From Comamonadaceae bacterium (GTDB taxonomy: Bacteria; Pseudomonadota; Gammaproteobacteria; Burkholderiales; Burkholderiaceae_C): a stretch of DNA of 64,000 nucleotides. The notes below the pieces were generated by a model that made no database searches, was not told the origin of the DNA, and saw only the letters and a program-made list of their open reading frames with translations. Of this stretch, positions 10,077-18,171 are shown one piece after another. Both the position numbers and the translations under genes were made by a program. The stretch is taken from positions 1 to 64,000 of the forward strand of contig JAIYCB010000035.1 in NCBI GenBank assembly GCA_027488215.1, in the 5' to 3' direction. Position 1 is the first letter of the stretch; each line of letters opens with the position of its first letter.

Positions 10077-10925
10077 TTAATGGCCTGCAGGGTATAGCAC
10101 GGTCACGCGCCATAAAGTGCGTGGCCGGGTCAGGTCGATCAAGGGGGCGCTGTGCAACAGCAAAGCGTTGTCCCAAACAATGACATCGCCGTTTTCGTAG
10201 TTGTTGGTGTAACAGTAGGCATCTTGCGTGGCATGTGCCGCCAGTTCACGCAACAGGTCCTGGGCCTCGTCATCGGGCATGCCCTCAATGCCGAATGAAC
10301 TACCGCTGACCGCATACAACGCCGGCTGACCCGTGAACGGGTGAGGCTTGACCAGCGGGTGATGCACCCAGTTGACCCGCTGGGCCTGCTCGGCGTTCAG
10401 CACGGAGGCCACGGTTCGGGATTGTTTGTCCAGGTCATCGCGGTTGCCATAGTGGTGCTTGACCACCAGATGCTTGATTTTGTCTTTCATGCCGGCTGGC
10501 AGGTCGGCGTAAGCTTTGGCCTGGTTGGCAAAGGTGGTGCCATTGGGCGCGGGCGGCACGTCTTGGGCATGCAAGATGGTGCAACGGGCCACATCGTCCA
10601 GATACGAATAATCGGTGTGGAAATATGTGCCTGCATCCACCAACCCCGTGGGCTTGCCGTCCTTGAACACGTTGGAGAGGATCAGGATATTGGGATCTTC
10701 AGGGTGGTGAAAAGTGTCAATGACATGGGGCGATGGCCTGCCCCACTGTTTGGCAAACGCCACCATTTGATCCGGAGTCAGCGACTGGTTTTTCAGCACG
10801 ATGAAGCCATGCCGGTGCAATGCGTCGGCCAGCCATTGGCTTTGTTTTACATCCAGGGGCTCGGACACATCCAGCCCGTCGATGCGGGCGCCCAACACGT
10901 TACTGAGTGGAAGAATGCTGGCCAT
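10077..10925 (-). CDS. TauD/TfdA-family Fe(II)/2-oxoglutarate dioxygenase
   Basis: A 282-residue non-haem iron oxygenase of the type that hydroxylates taurine, sulfonates, aryloxyacids or related carboxylates. The iron facial triad is visible as His103 and Asp105 in FHTDYSYL and distal His258 in LLLHSAPLID; Arg269 or Arg273 in RTLWRVTV would bind 2-oxoglutarate. It is the last gene of an operon with TRAP genes dctP, dctQ and dctM, starting three bases after dctM stops. The transporter therefore probably imports its carboxylate or sulfonate substrate. Which one cannot be read from the sequence. Confidence 0.88.
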   Translation of the reverse strand: MASILPLSNVLGARIDGLDVSEPLDVKQSQWLADALHRHGFIVLKNQSLTPDQMVAFAKQWGRPSPHVIDTFHHPEDPNILILSNVFKDGKPTGLVDAGTYFHTDYSYLDDVARCTILHAQDVPPAPNGTTFANQAKAYADLPAGMKDKIKHLVVKHHYGNRDDLDKQSRTVASVLNAEQAQRVNWVHHPLVKPHPFTGQPALYAVSGSSFGIEGMPDDEAQDLLRELAAHATQDAYCYTNNYENGDVIVWDNALLLHSAPLIDLTRPRTLWRVTVLYPAGH

Positions 10926-10928
10926 GTT

Positions 10929-12248
10929 TTATCTGATCATGTCAGGTGCAAAGATGCTTGGTAAAAACAGCACGATATCCGGGAACACGATGATGGCCAG
11001 CAGGACCACCAACATGGGGATCAGCATGATCATGGTGTCTTTGATGGCGAAACTCAGGGGCACCTTGGCCACCGCACACGAGATCATCAAACACATGCCA
11101 TACGGTGGCGTGATCAAACCGAAGGCCAAGGAAACAATGCCCACAATCGCAAAATGCACGGGGTGCATGCCCACTGACTCGGCCAGTGGTTGCAAGGTCG
11201 TGCCCACGATGATGATGGCTGGAATGGCATCGAGGAAACAACCCACCACCAAAAAAGCGCCAGCGATCAACAAACCCACGCCGATGACATCCAGACCCCA
11301 GCCCGTGACATTGGACAGCAATGCTTTGGGAATTTGGTAGTACGCCAACAACCAACCAAACACCGATGCCGTGCCAACGCAGAACAAAGCCACGGCGCTG
11401 AGCTTGCCTGTGTCCACAATGGCGGTGATGAAACTCTTCCAAGTCATCTGACGGTAGAACAACATGGACAAAGCCGCGGCATACAGCACCGCCACAGCGG
11501 CCGATTCAGTGGCCGTGAACCAGCCCAGCAAGATGCCTCCCACGATGATGAAAGGCGTCATCATGGCCGGAATCGAAACAATCGCCGCCTTGTAAATTTC
11601 CGTCAGATTGGCTCGGGGATAGACAGGGTAATTGCGCTTTTTGGCATAAGCATGCACTGTGGCCATTTGTGCAAGACCAATCAGCAAGCCGGGCACGATG
11701 CCCGCCAAATACATGGCCCCAATGGATGTGGAGATCACCCCTCCCCAAACCACCATCAGGATCGATGGGGGAATGATCACCGCCAGCACCGCTGACACAG
11801 CGGTGATGGCAATCGAAAAGGACAAGTCATATCCTTCCTTGACCTGCGCTTCAATGAAAAGTTTGCCTTGGCTTGCTGCATCAGCAGTCGATGAACCCGA
11901 AATCCCCGCAAAGAAAACCGACAAGATCACATTGATCTGTGCCAGCCCACCCGGGAAATGTCCCACGAGGGCACGAGACAGGCGCATCAAGCGGTCGGTG
12001 ATGCCGCCTCCATTCATCAAGTTCGCTGTCAGCAAGAAAAATGGCACCGCCAGCAAAATGAACGAGTTGTAGGACTTGAACATTTCATTGAACAAGACCA
12101 TTGGGGATAAACGTGGCTCAAAAATGAGCACAGGCAATGAGGCGAGGCCCAAAGCAAAAGCCACAGGCACACGGATCGCCAACAACAAGAAAAAGCCCCC
12201 AAAGAGGACCAGCGCCGCCATCGATGGCGAAAGAAGAGAGGAAGTCAA
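10929..12248 (-). CDS. dctM: TRAP transporter large permease (DctM family)
   Basis: A 439-residue multi-spanning protein with about 12 membrane segments, the Na+-driven subunit of a TRAP importer. Family hallmarks are LLAVPFFLLTANLMNGGGITDRLMRLSRALVGHFPGGLAQINVI and FFAGISGSSTADAASQG. It overlaps the small permease gene by 4 bases (ATGA) and is followed by the TauD-type gene. TRAP systems take up carboxylates, sulfonates or sugar acids with a periplasmic receptor; the receptor here is the gene ending at 12804. Confidence 0.95.
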   Translation of the reverse strand: MTSSLLSPSMAALVLFGGFFLLLAIRVPVAFALGLASLPVLIFEPRLSPMVLFNEMFKSYNSFILLAVPFFLLTANLMNGGGITDRLMRLSRALVGHFPGGLAQINVILSVFFAGISGSSTADAASQGKLFIEAQVKEGYDLSFSIAITAVSAVLAVIIPPSILMVVWGGVISTSIGAMYLAGIVPGLLIGLAQMATVHAYAKKRNYPVYPRANLTEIYKAAIVSIPAMMTPFIIVGGILLGWFTATESAAVAVLYAAALSMLFYRQMTWKSFITAIVDTGKLSAVALFCVGTASVFGWLLAYYQIPKALLSNVTGWGLDVIGVGLLIAGAFLVVGCFLDAIPAIIIVGTTLQPLAESVGMHPVHFAIVGIVSLAFGLITPPYGMCLMISCAVAKVPLSFAIKDTMIMLIPMLVVLLAIIVFPDIVLFLPSIFAPDMIR

Positions 12249-12748
12249 ATCACAGACCCCTGGTTAGAACTTTCGCTGACGTCACTGGCGCTGAGCATGT
12301 GGTCGAGCAAAAAGATGATCCATAAAAATCCTGCAATGGGCCATGCAATGAAGATCCACCACATGGGCATTTCGGCCAATTCGGACGTCTGATTCCAGCC
12401 GAATTTGGTGAACTCAATGCCCCAGTACAAGATCACAGCAGAAAAAATCAGCATGGCGGTCTGGCTCAGGCGCAAGAGCACATGCGTGGCACGGGCAGAG
12501 AGTTCCGGCAAGAAGTCGACATCAAAGTGGAGTCGTTCGCGCACACCCAATGTGGCGCCCAGCAAAATGAGCCAGACAAAAAAGAACCGGCTCATTTCCT
12601 CGGTCCACATGTAGCGAGGAATCAGGTCCGTGAATCGGGAAAAAATTTGTAAGCTGACCGGAATGATCAGCAGCAATACCGTCGTGATCAACAAAAAATG
12701 AAGCAGCTTGTCAATCAAGGCAAGGATTTTTTGCATTTGGATTCCCAA
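12245..12748 (-). CDS. dctQ: TRAP transporter small permease (DctQ family)
   Basis: A 167-residue protein with four predicted membrane helices and the DctQ-type motif RYMWTEEMSRFFFVWLILLGATLGVRERLHFDVD. It pairs with the large permease, whose start it overlaps. The gap to dctP (55 bases) contains a stem-loop, a common arrangement that lets the receptor be made in excess over the membrane subunits. Confidence 0.93.
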   Translation of the reverse strand: MGIQMQKILALIDKLLHFLLITTVLLLIIPVSLQIFSRFTDLIPRYMWTEEMSRFFFVWLILLGATLGVRERLHFDVDFLPELSARATHVLLRLSQTAMLIFSAVILYWGIEFTKFGWNQTSELAEMPMWWIFIAWPIAGFLWIIFLLDHMLSASDVSESSNQGSVI

Positions 12749-12758
12749 TATTCAAACA

Positions 12759-12786
12759 CGGGCAGAAGCCGTCTGGCGACTGCCCG
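12759..12786 (-). other. Intercistronic stem-loop between dctP and dctQ
   Basis: Perfect 7-base arms CGGGCAG and CTGCCCG around a 14-base loop. A hairpin at this place may partially terminate transcription or protect the receptor mRNA. Confidence 0.45.
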
Positions 12787-12803
12787 CAGTGCCTAACTGA
12801 GCA

Positions 12804-13793
12804 TCACTTCAATGCATTGATCCTGGCGTAGATGGCATCAGCGCCCACCTCTTTGGCATAAGCCGCCATCACAGGCTCGGCCAGTCTTTGCATTTCTGCG
12901 CGCTGTGTGAAGGGCACCTGCTTGAGCTTGCCTTCCTTGGCGTACTTGTCGAGCTTGGCTTGGTCTTCAGAAGACTCGATTTGACGACCAAATGCGCCGG
13001 CTTCCTTGCCTGCTCTCACAATCGCTGCTTGCAGGTCTGCAGGCAATCTCTTCAGCGTTTTCACTGAGAAACACAGGGGGCGAATGGTGATGGCATGGCG
13101 AGTCATCAGGATGTTGGGGGCCACTTCAAAAAACTTCATGGCTTCCACACCAGCGGCTTCGTTTTCACCTGCTTGAATGACGCCATTTTGAATCGCGTTG
13201 TAGACCTCGTTGTACGCAATTACCGTAGGTGTCATGCCCACCGCGCCAAAGGTACGGCTCCAGATGGGCGCCCCTTGAACGCGGATTTTGAGATTTCTGA
13301 GTTCGGCCATGTTACCGGCTGATTTGTTCGAGAAGATGTTACGCACGCCACCACCGGCATAACCGATCAGTTTGACCTCGGCTTTTTGCTCGACTTCGTC
13401 AGCGATGGGCTTGAGCACGTCCTGGTCCAACACTTTGTTCCAGTGGTTCAGGTCGCTGAAGAGAAAGGGCGCATCAATGAAGGGCGCTGCTTTCGAAAAG
13501 GTGGACATGTGTGCTGGCGACACAATCGCGAAGTCCACCGCCTTGCCCTGATTCATGTAAGCAAAATAATCTTTCTCCAAGCCCAGTTCACTGTTTTTGT
13601 GCAAAACAAAATTCACGGGCTTGCCATAGTATTTTTTGACCAGTTCTTCGAACTTGACCATGGTTTTGGTGAAGGCATGGTCATCGCCAAATTGTGATGC
13701 GCCGTGCAGTGTGATGGCTGCTTGTTGTGCATGCGCACTCAAGGCCATGATCGAAGAGAGAACTACACCCAGCAAAGGTTTCAAAACATTCAT
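12804..13793 (-). CDS. dctP: TRAP transporter solute receptor (DctP family)
   Basis: A 329-residue periplasmic receptor. The start at 13793 gives a signal peptide (LLGVVLSSIMALSAHAQ, cleavage near residue 23); the frame is open for 61 further codons upstream but without family similarity. The DctP hallmark IRVQGAPIWSRTFGAVGMTPTVIAYNEVYNAIQNGVIQAGEN carries the conserved Arg that binds the substrate carboxylate. First gene of dctP-dctQ-dctM-tauD-like. The divergent intergenic region (258 bases) separates it from a beta-hydroxyacid dehydrogenase gene that probably acts in the same pathway. Confidence 0.93.
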   Translation of the reverse strand: MNVLKPLLGVVLSSIMALSAHAQQAAITLHGASQFGDDHAFTKTMVKFEELVKKYYGKPVNFVLHKNSELGLEKDYFAYMNQGKAVDFAIVSPAHMSTFSKAAPFIDAPFLFSDLNHWNKVLDQDVLKPIADEVEQKAEVKLIGYAGGGVRNIFSNKSAGNMAELRNLKIRVQGAPIWSRTFGAVGMTPTVIAYNEVYNAIQNGVIQAGENEAAGVEAMKFFEVAPNILMTRHAITIRPLCFSVKTLKRLPADLQAAIVRAGKEAGAFGRQIESSEDQAKLDKYAKEGKLKQVPFTQRAEMQRLAEPVMAAYAKEVGADAIYARINALK

Positions 13794-14051
13794 GTCTATG
13801 TCTCCTGTATTGATCAAAACAACAACTTGTTGGCGTTGCTGTTTTTTCACTGTAGGCCAAAGACCCCTCAATGGTCTTGGGGTAAACCATGAGTCATCGG
13901 CCCACCTGTCTCCAAAGCGTCCCCAGGCTCTGGCACCTGTCATGCCGATGGTGATAACTTGAACCCCAACCTGCACTCGGCAACTTGTGCATGCGCCTGT
14001 CAGGCAAGCCTTGGCGCTGGTACTTTTTTATTCATCATACGAAAGAAACTC

Positions 14052-14948
14052 ATGAAACACATCGGATTTATAGGCGCCTCGGGCCTCATGGGCCACGGTA
14101 TGGCCAAAAATTTGTTGGCCAAAGGTTTCCAGGTTTCCCTGACAGCGCATTCACGGCGCGAACCTTTGCAAGACTTGTTGGCTGCAGGCGCCAAACTGGT
14201 GGAACGCCATGCCGATCTTTCGGCCTGCGATGCGGTCATCATTTGCGTGACCGGCTCGCCTCAGGTCGAAGCCGCTTTGGAGGGTCCCACCGGTTTGCTG
14301 AGCCAGGCCCGTGCGGGCTTGGTCGTCATTGACGCATCCACCAGCGAGCCCGAGTCCACACGCCGTCTGGCGGCCCGCTGCCAAGCCGTGGGCATGACCC
14401 TGGTCGACGCCCCGTTGGCGCGCACTCCGGTGGAGGCCGAAGCCGGCAAACTCAACACCATGGTGGGCGCATCCCCCGAGGTGTTTGCCCGCCTGGAGCC
14501 GGTGTTCAAGGCCTATTGTGAAAATATTTTCCACGTGGGTGAGATGGGCGCTGCCCATGTCATCAAGCTGCTGAATAACTTTCTCGGCCAAGCCATCACC
14601 ACGGCAGCGGCCGAAGCCTTCGCCGTGGGAGCCAAAGCCGGTATTGATGTAGGGCAGTTGGTGCGCGTGGTCTCGGCTGGTGCGGTGAACTCAGGGTTGT
14701 TTCAGGCCATGGCCAAAACACTGGATGGCGATTACACCGCCCTGAAGTTCGAGTTGAACAACGCGTCGAAAGACTTGCGTTACTACGTGCACCTGACCGA
14801 ATGTGTGAAAGCACCCTCATGCGTTGGCACCAGCGTGCACCAAAGTCTGGTGACTGCCTGCGCCTTGGGCTATGGTCAAGAGATGGTGCCTTCACTGGTC
14901 AAAGCGCAAGCGCAAATCAACCAGGTCAAGATCGGTCAAGGCCGCTGA
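14052..14948 (+). CDS. NAD(P)-dependent beta-hydroxyacid dehydrogenase (3-hydroxyisobutyrate dehydrogenase family)
   Basis: A 298-residue two-domain enzyme. The Rossmann motif GFIGASGLMGHGMAKNL opens the protein, the substrate-binding segment LVDAPLARTPVEAEAGKL matches the family's DAPVSGG region in altered form, and the catalytic Lys lies in HVIKLLNN. Family members oxidise 3-hydroxyisobutyrate, tartronate semialdehyde, glycerate or 2-hydroxy-sulfonates. The altered DAPLARTP in place of DAPVSGGT suggests a less common substrate. Its stop and the next start share bases (TGATG), so it is coupled to the Gfo/Idh gene. Confidence 0.88.
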   Translation: MKHIGFIGASGLMGHGMAKNLLAKGFQVSLTAHSRREPLQDLLAAGAKLVERHADLSACDAVIICVTGSPQVEAALEGPTGLLSQARAGLVVIDASTSEPESTRRLAARCQAVGMTLVDAPLARTPVEAEAGKLNTMVGASPEVFARLEPVFKAYCENIFHVGEMGAAHVIKLLNNFLGQAITTAAAEAFAVGAKAGIDVGQLVRVVSAGAVNSGLFQAMAKTLDGDYTALKFELNNASKDLRYYVHLTECVKAPSCVGTSVHQSLVTACALGYGQEMVPSLVKAQAQINQVKIGQGR

Positions 14949-15961
14949 TGAGTCAGCGCTTGGGTATGGCCCTGGTGGGATTGGGTGCAGCCACCCAGCC
15001 ACACCTGCGCAGCCTGCAAGACCTGACCGAGCGCATTGACCTGCGTTATGCCGTCACCCGCCACCCCCGCCCTGATCGCATTCAGCCTTACACCGGCCCT
15101 GTTCGTTTGGTCAGCGCGTTGGACGAAGTCCTGAACGACCCGCAGGTCCAGGCGGTCATTGTGGCCACACCACCGTCCACTCATCTGGACATCTGCGCGC
15201 GTTGCTTTGCCGCGGGCAAACATGTCTTGCTCGAAAAGCCACTGGAGCTCAACCTTGAGAGGTCAAGGCAGCTGACAGCGCTGGCTCAGCAAAGCGGACT
15301 GCATTTGGGGGTGGTGCTGCAACACCGGTTCCGGCCAGCTTCGCTTGTTTTGCAGGACCTGCTGGATTCAGGACGCCTGGGCGCAATTCAGGCGGCATCG
15401 GTGCGCGTGCCGTGGTGGCGCTCGCAAGCCTATTACAACGAACTGGGCCGAGGCACTTTGGCACGCGATGGTGGTGGTGTGCTACTGACCCAGGCCATCC
15501 ACACCCTGAACCTGTTTCAGGCGCTGGTCGGAGTGAAATCGGTCACGGCCTCGGTGGTGCGGCAAACCCGTTTGCATCAGATGGAAACCGAAGACCACGT
15601 CAGTGCGCTGTTGGTTTTGGGCAATGGTGCCCCCGGCGACCTCATGGCCACCACCGCAATGTACCCCGGCTTCCCGGAGACGATCGAAGTCATCGGCACG
15701 CTGGGCAGTGCAAGGCTGAGCGGAGCCGATCTGCAGGTGAACTTTTTGCAAGGTGAGCCCTTGACTGTGCAAAGTGAAGGGGGCACCGGCAGCGGCGCCA
15801 ACATGATGGATTTTTCTCACGAACCACACCGCGATCTGTTGACCGATTTCATCGATGCGATCGTCCACCAGCGTGCGCCAAGGGTCACGGGTGACGATGC
15901 GTTGCAAACCCACATCCTGATCGACGAACTGCTGCGCAAGGGGCAGGCGCCGAGCGTCTGA
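14948..15961 (+). CDS. Gfo/Idh/MocA-family oxidoreductase
   Basis: A 337-residue NAD(P)-dependent dehydrogenase. An N-terminal Rossmann fold starts GMALVGLGAATQPHLRSL, and the family motif EKPLELN holds the catalytic/cofactor Lys. A C-terminal alpha/beta domain includes GGGVLLTQAIHTLNLFQALVG. The enzymes act on sugars, inositols, sugar acids or imino compounds. The start was chosen because the Rossmann fold begins there and it couples to the preceding stop. It ends four bases before the senA stop, so two converging units meet here. Confidence 0.88.
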   Translation: MSQRLGMALVGLGAATQPHLRSLQDLTERIDLRYAVTRHPRPDRIQPYTGPVRLVSALDEVLNDPQVQAVIVATPPSTHLDICARCFAAGKHVLLEKPLELNLERSRQLTALAQQSGLHLGVVLQHRFRPASLVLQDLLDSGRLGAIQAASVRVPWWRSQAYYNELGRGTLARDGGGVLLTQAIHTLNLFQALVGVKSVTASVVRQTRLHQMETEDHVSALLVLGNGAPGDLMATTAMYPGFPETIEVIGTLGSARLSGADLQVNFLQGEPLTVQSEGGTGSGANMMDFSHEPHRDLLTDFIDAIVHQRAPRVTGDDALQTHILIDELLRKGQAPSV

Positions 15962-15965
15962 ATCA

Positions 15966-17177
15966 TCACAGCTTGACCGAGCGGAAGCCAGCAAAGATGT
16001 CGCGCCGCTCGGGCACAAAGAAGTTGCGGTATTTCACATCCACCATATGCACCGAGGTGGCGGCACATGCCCCGCGCAGCACACGGTGGTCGTGCCACCA
16101 GGGCTCGGAGTAGTCGCGGTAGGGGTGGGCCACAAAGCCGGGGTAAGGCGCGAAGGCGCTGGCGGTCCATTCCCATACCTGGCCCCAAGCAAAGCCCGGC
16201 GCGTGCGCAGCGCACTCCCATTCGGCTTCGGTAGGCAAGCGTCTGACCGCCCATTGACACCAGGCCTGGGCGTCGAAGGCGTTCACATGCACCACCGGGG
16301 CGTTCAGGTCGATGGCCTGCCATTGGCCCCAGCGCTGCACTTGCCAAACCCCTTGAACACAACGCACATGCAGCGGCAGGGCGTGGCCTGTGGCCTGCAC
16401 AAAAGGCAAGTACTGCGCCCAGGTCACAGCACCGGCATCGATCTCAAATGCGGCCAGAGTCACCGGGTGGGCCTGACATTCGTTGTCAAAGGCAAAGCCA
16501 GGCCCGCTGTGGCCCAGGGTCCAGACTTGGGCGGGCATGCCCAACTGGGCGCTGTTTGAAACCGGGTCAGTGCCTGCCTGCGCGTGCCCCGCACACAAGG
16601 CCTCGGGCAAAGCCAAGCCAAGGTCTTGCGCCATGTGAACCGACGCTTCGTTGTGCATGGCCTCGTGTTGCAAGACCAAGCGCCAAAAGTAGAGTGTCTC
16701 ATCGCTGGCATCGGGCGCGGCTGCCAAATGGGACAAGCTGTGCGCCAGCACCTCGGCCAGGTAGCGCTGCGTGCCTTGCAGGTCGGGCAGCGGCAGTGAC
16801 CAGCGGCTGTCGTGCGCCACTTCGCTGGAGTTGTAAAGCGCATCGGTATGGGGCAGGAGCGAAGCGGCAATGGCTTCGCCAGTTGAGGCGCTGCGGGTGC
16901 CTTGATAGCGCTGGCGGTTGCGCACCGTCCACCATTCCTGAAACCAGGCGATGTGTCCCCACTCCCAAAGAGGCGGGTTCATCCCTGGCAGGGATGGCAC
17001 GACCAGATCCGGCAGCGCCACTTGCCAAGCCTGAATCAATCCCAATGTGCGTTGGCGCGTCTCGGTCAGGGCTTGGGCCAAGGTCTCGGCATTGGCGGTG
17101 CGCCAGGGGTTGGTCACAGGCCCAAGCAGGGGGTATTGGCGCGTTTGCCTGGAGGGGGCTGGGGTACAGCTGCTCAT
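15966..17177 (-). CDS. senA: Selenoneine synthase SenA (EgtB-like hercynine-selenosugar enzyme)
   Basis: A 403-residue EgtB homologue. SenA joins hercynine to a selenosugar with O2 on a non-haem iron. An N-terminal DinB_2 domain carries the iron ligands: His75 in WGHIAWF, and HEAMHNE at residues 171-177, an HxxxHxE motif. The C-terminal FGE-sulfatase fold has FVQATGHALP, RRLPTEAEWECAA, VWEWTASAF and FAGFRSVKL. It is called SenA rather than EgtB because it is paired with a SenB glycosyltransferase and a SelD fusion and because no EgtC is present. The start is uncertain: the ATG at 17177 has only a weak RBS and falls in the CATG next to senB. Confidence 0.88.
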   Translation of the reverse strand: MSSCTPAPSRQTRQYPLLGPVTNPWRTANAETLAQALTETRQRTLGLIQAWQVALPDLVVPSLPGMNPPLWEWGHIAWFQEWWTVRNRQRYQGTRSASTGEAIAASLLPHTDALYNSSEVAHDSRWSLPLPDLQGTQRYLAEVLAHSLSHLAAAPDASDETLYFWRLVLQHEAMHNEASVHMAQDLGLALPEALCAGHAQAGTDPVSNSAQLGMPAQVWTLGHSGPGFAFDNECQAHPVTLAAFEIDAGAVTWAQYLPFVQATGHALPLHVRCVQGVWQVQRWGQWQAIDLNAPVVHVNAFDAQAWCQWAVRRLPTEAEWECAAHAPGFAWGQVWEWTASAFAPYPGFVAHPYRDYSEPWWHDHRVLRGACAATSVHMVDVKYRNFFVPERRDIFAGFRSVKL

Positions 17178-17190
17178 GTATAAACTGCCC

Positions 17191-18171
17191 ATGCAAAAAC
17201 TTCGTGTGGTCATTGTCAGCCCTGCCCTCGCCGACGCCAACAACGGGAACTGGCAAACGGCGCGGCGTTGGCAGCACCTGCTACAGCCTCATTTTGCCCG
17301 CATCGTGCGGCAATGGCCCGATGACCAGGCCTTGACCACGCCCGATGATGTGTTGCTGGCTCTGCACGCGCGCCGCTCGGCCGATGCCGTGGCCGCATGG
17401 CATGCCCAACGCGGCCCCAAGGGCCTGGGCCTGGCCCTGACGGGCACCGACCTGTACCGCGACATCTCCCACGATGCGCAGGCCCAGCAGTCGGTGGCCC
17501 TGGCGCACAGCCTGGTGGTGCTCAACCCGCTGGGCACACGCCAGGTGCCGCCGCAACACCAAACCAAAACCCGGGTGATCGTGCAGTCCACTGCCAGCCG
17601 CCAAACCCTGCGCAAAACCACACGTCACCTGCGTGTGGTGATGGTGGGCCACTTGCGTGACGAAAAAGACCCTCTGACCTTGATGACAGCGGCCCGCTTG
17701 TTGCCAGCGGACTGCGGCATCCTGATCGACCACATTGGCGCACCACTCGACACCGCGCTGGGGCAGGCTGCGCAGGCCACTCAGGCGCAGTGTCCGCATT
17801 ACCGCTGGCTGGGTGCCTTGCCGCACCGCCAGACCCTGCAACGCATCCAGCGCGCCCACTTACTGGTGCACACCAGCCGCATGGAAGGCGGCGCGCATGT
17901 GCTGATGGAAGCGATTTGCAGCGGCACACCCGTGCTCGCCTCGCGCATCGACGGCAACATGGGCCTGCTGGGGGAAGATTACGAGGGGGTGTTCGAGCCC
18001 GGCGATGCCCAAGGTCTGGCCGAGCGGCTGTTGGCTTGCCGCGAACCCAAAAGCGGCCCCACACTGGTGGCACACTTGCAACATCAGTGCGCTTTGCGCG
18101 CACCCTTGTTTGAACCGCAGGCCGAACGCGCCGCCTTGCACCGCTGGGTGCAGGACCTCTGGACCCTTTGA
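17191..18171 (+). CDS. senB: Selenosugar synthase SenB (glycosyltransferase family)
   Basis: A 326-residue GT-B-fold protein. SenB makes a selenosugar from selenophosphate and a UDP-sugar. The N-terminus VVIVSPALADANNGNWQTARRW is, as I recall, characteristic of the TIGR04348/SenB family. The C-terminal nucleotide-sugar site reads SRMEGGAHVLMEAICSGTPVLAS with the conserved glutamates. The start at 17191 was chosen by family similarity; another ATG at 17176 overlaps the divergent senA start codon. The stop directly abuts the senC start (TGA then ATG), so translation is coupled. Confidence 0.87.
   Translation: MQKLRVVIVSPALADANNGNWQTARRWQHLLQPHFARIVRQWPDDQALTTPDDVLLALHARRSADAVAAWHAQRGPKGLGLALTGTDLYRDISHDAQAQQSVALAHSLVVLNPLGTRQVPPQHQTKTRVIVQSTASRQTLRKTTRHLRVVMVGHLRDEKDPLTLMTAARLLPADCGILIDHIGAPLDTALGQAAQATQAQCPHYRWLGALPHRQTLQRIQRAHLLVHTSRMEGGAHVLMEAICSGTPVLASRIDGNMGLLGEDYEGVFEPGDAQGLAERLLACREPKSGPTLVAHLQHQCALRAPLFEPQAERAALHRWVQDLWTL

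Noticed and set aside
13931..13946. Sigma-54-like site TGGCACC-N4-ATGC before the beta-hydroxyacid dehydrogenase gene
   Set aside because: The spacing fits, but the -12 box deviates and the site is over 100 bases from the start with no activator gene near; likely chance.
15966..17177. senA as ordinary EgtB for ergothioneine
   Set aside because: EgtC and a gamma-glutamyl-cysteine ligase-like EgtA are missing, while SenB and SelD are adjacent. EgtB cannot be excluded without a tree, but SenA fits better.
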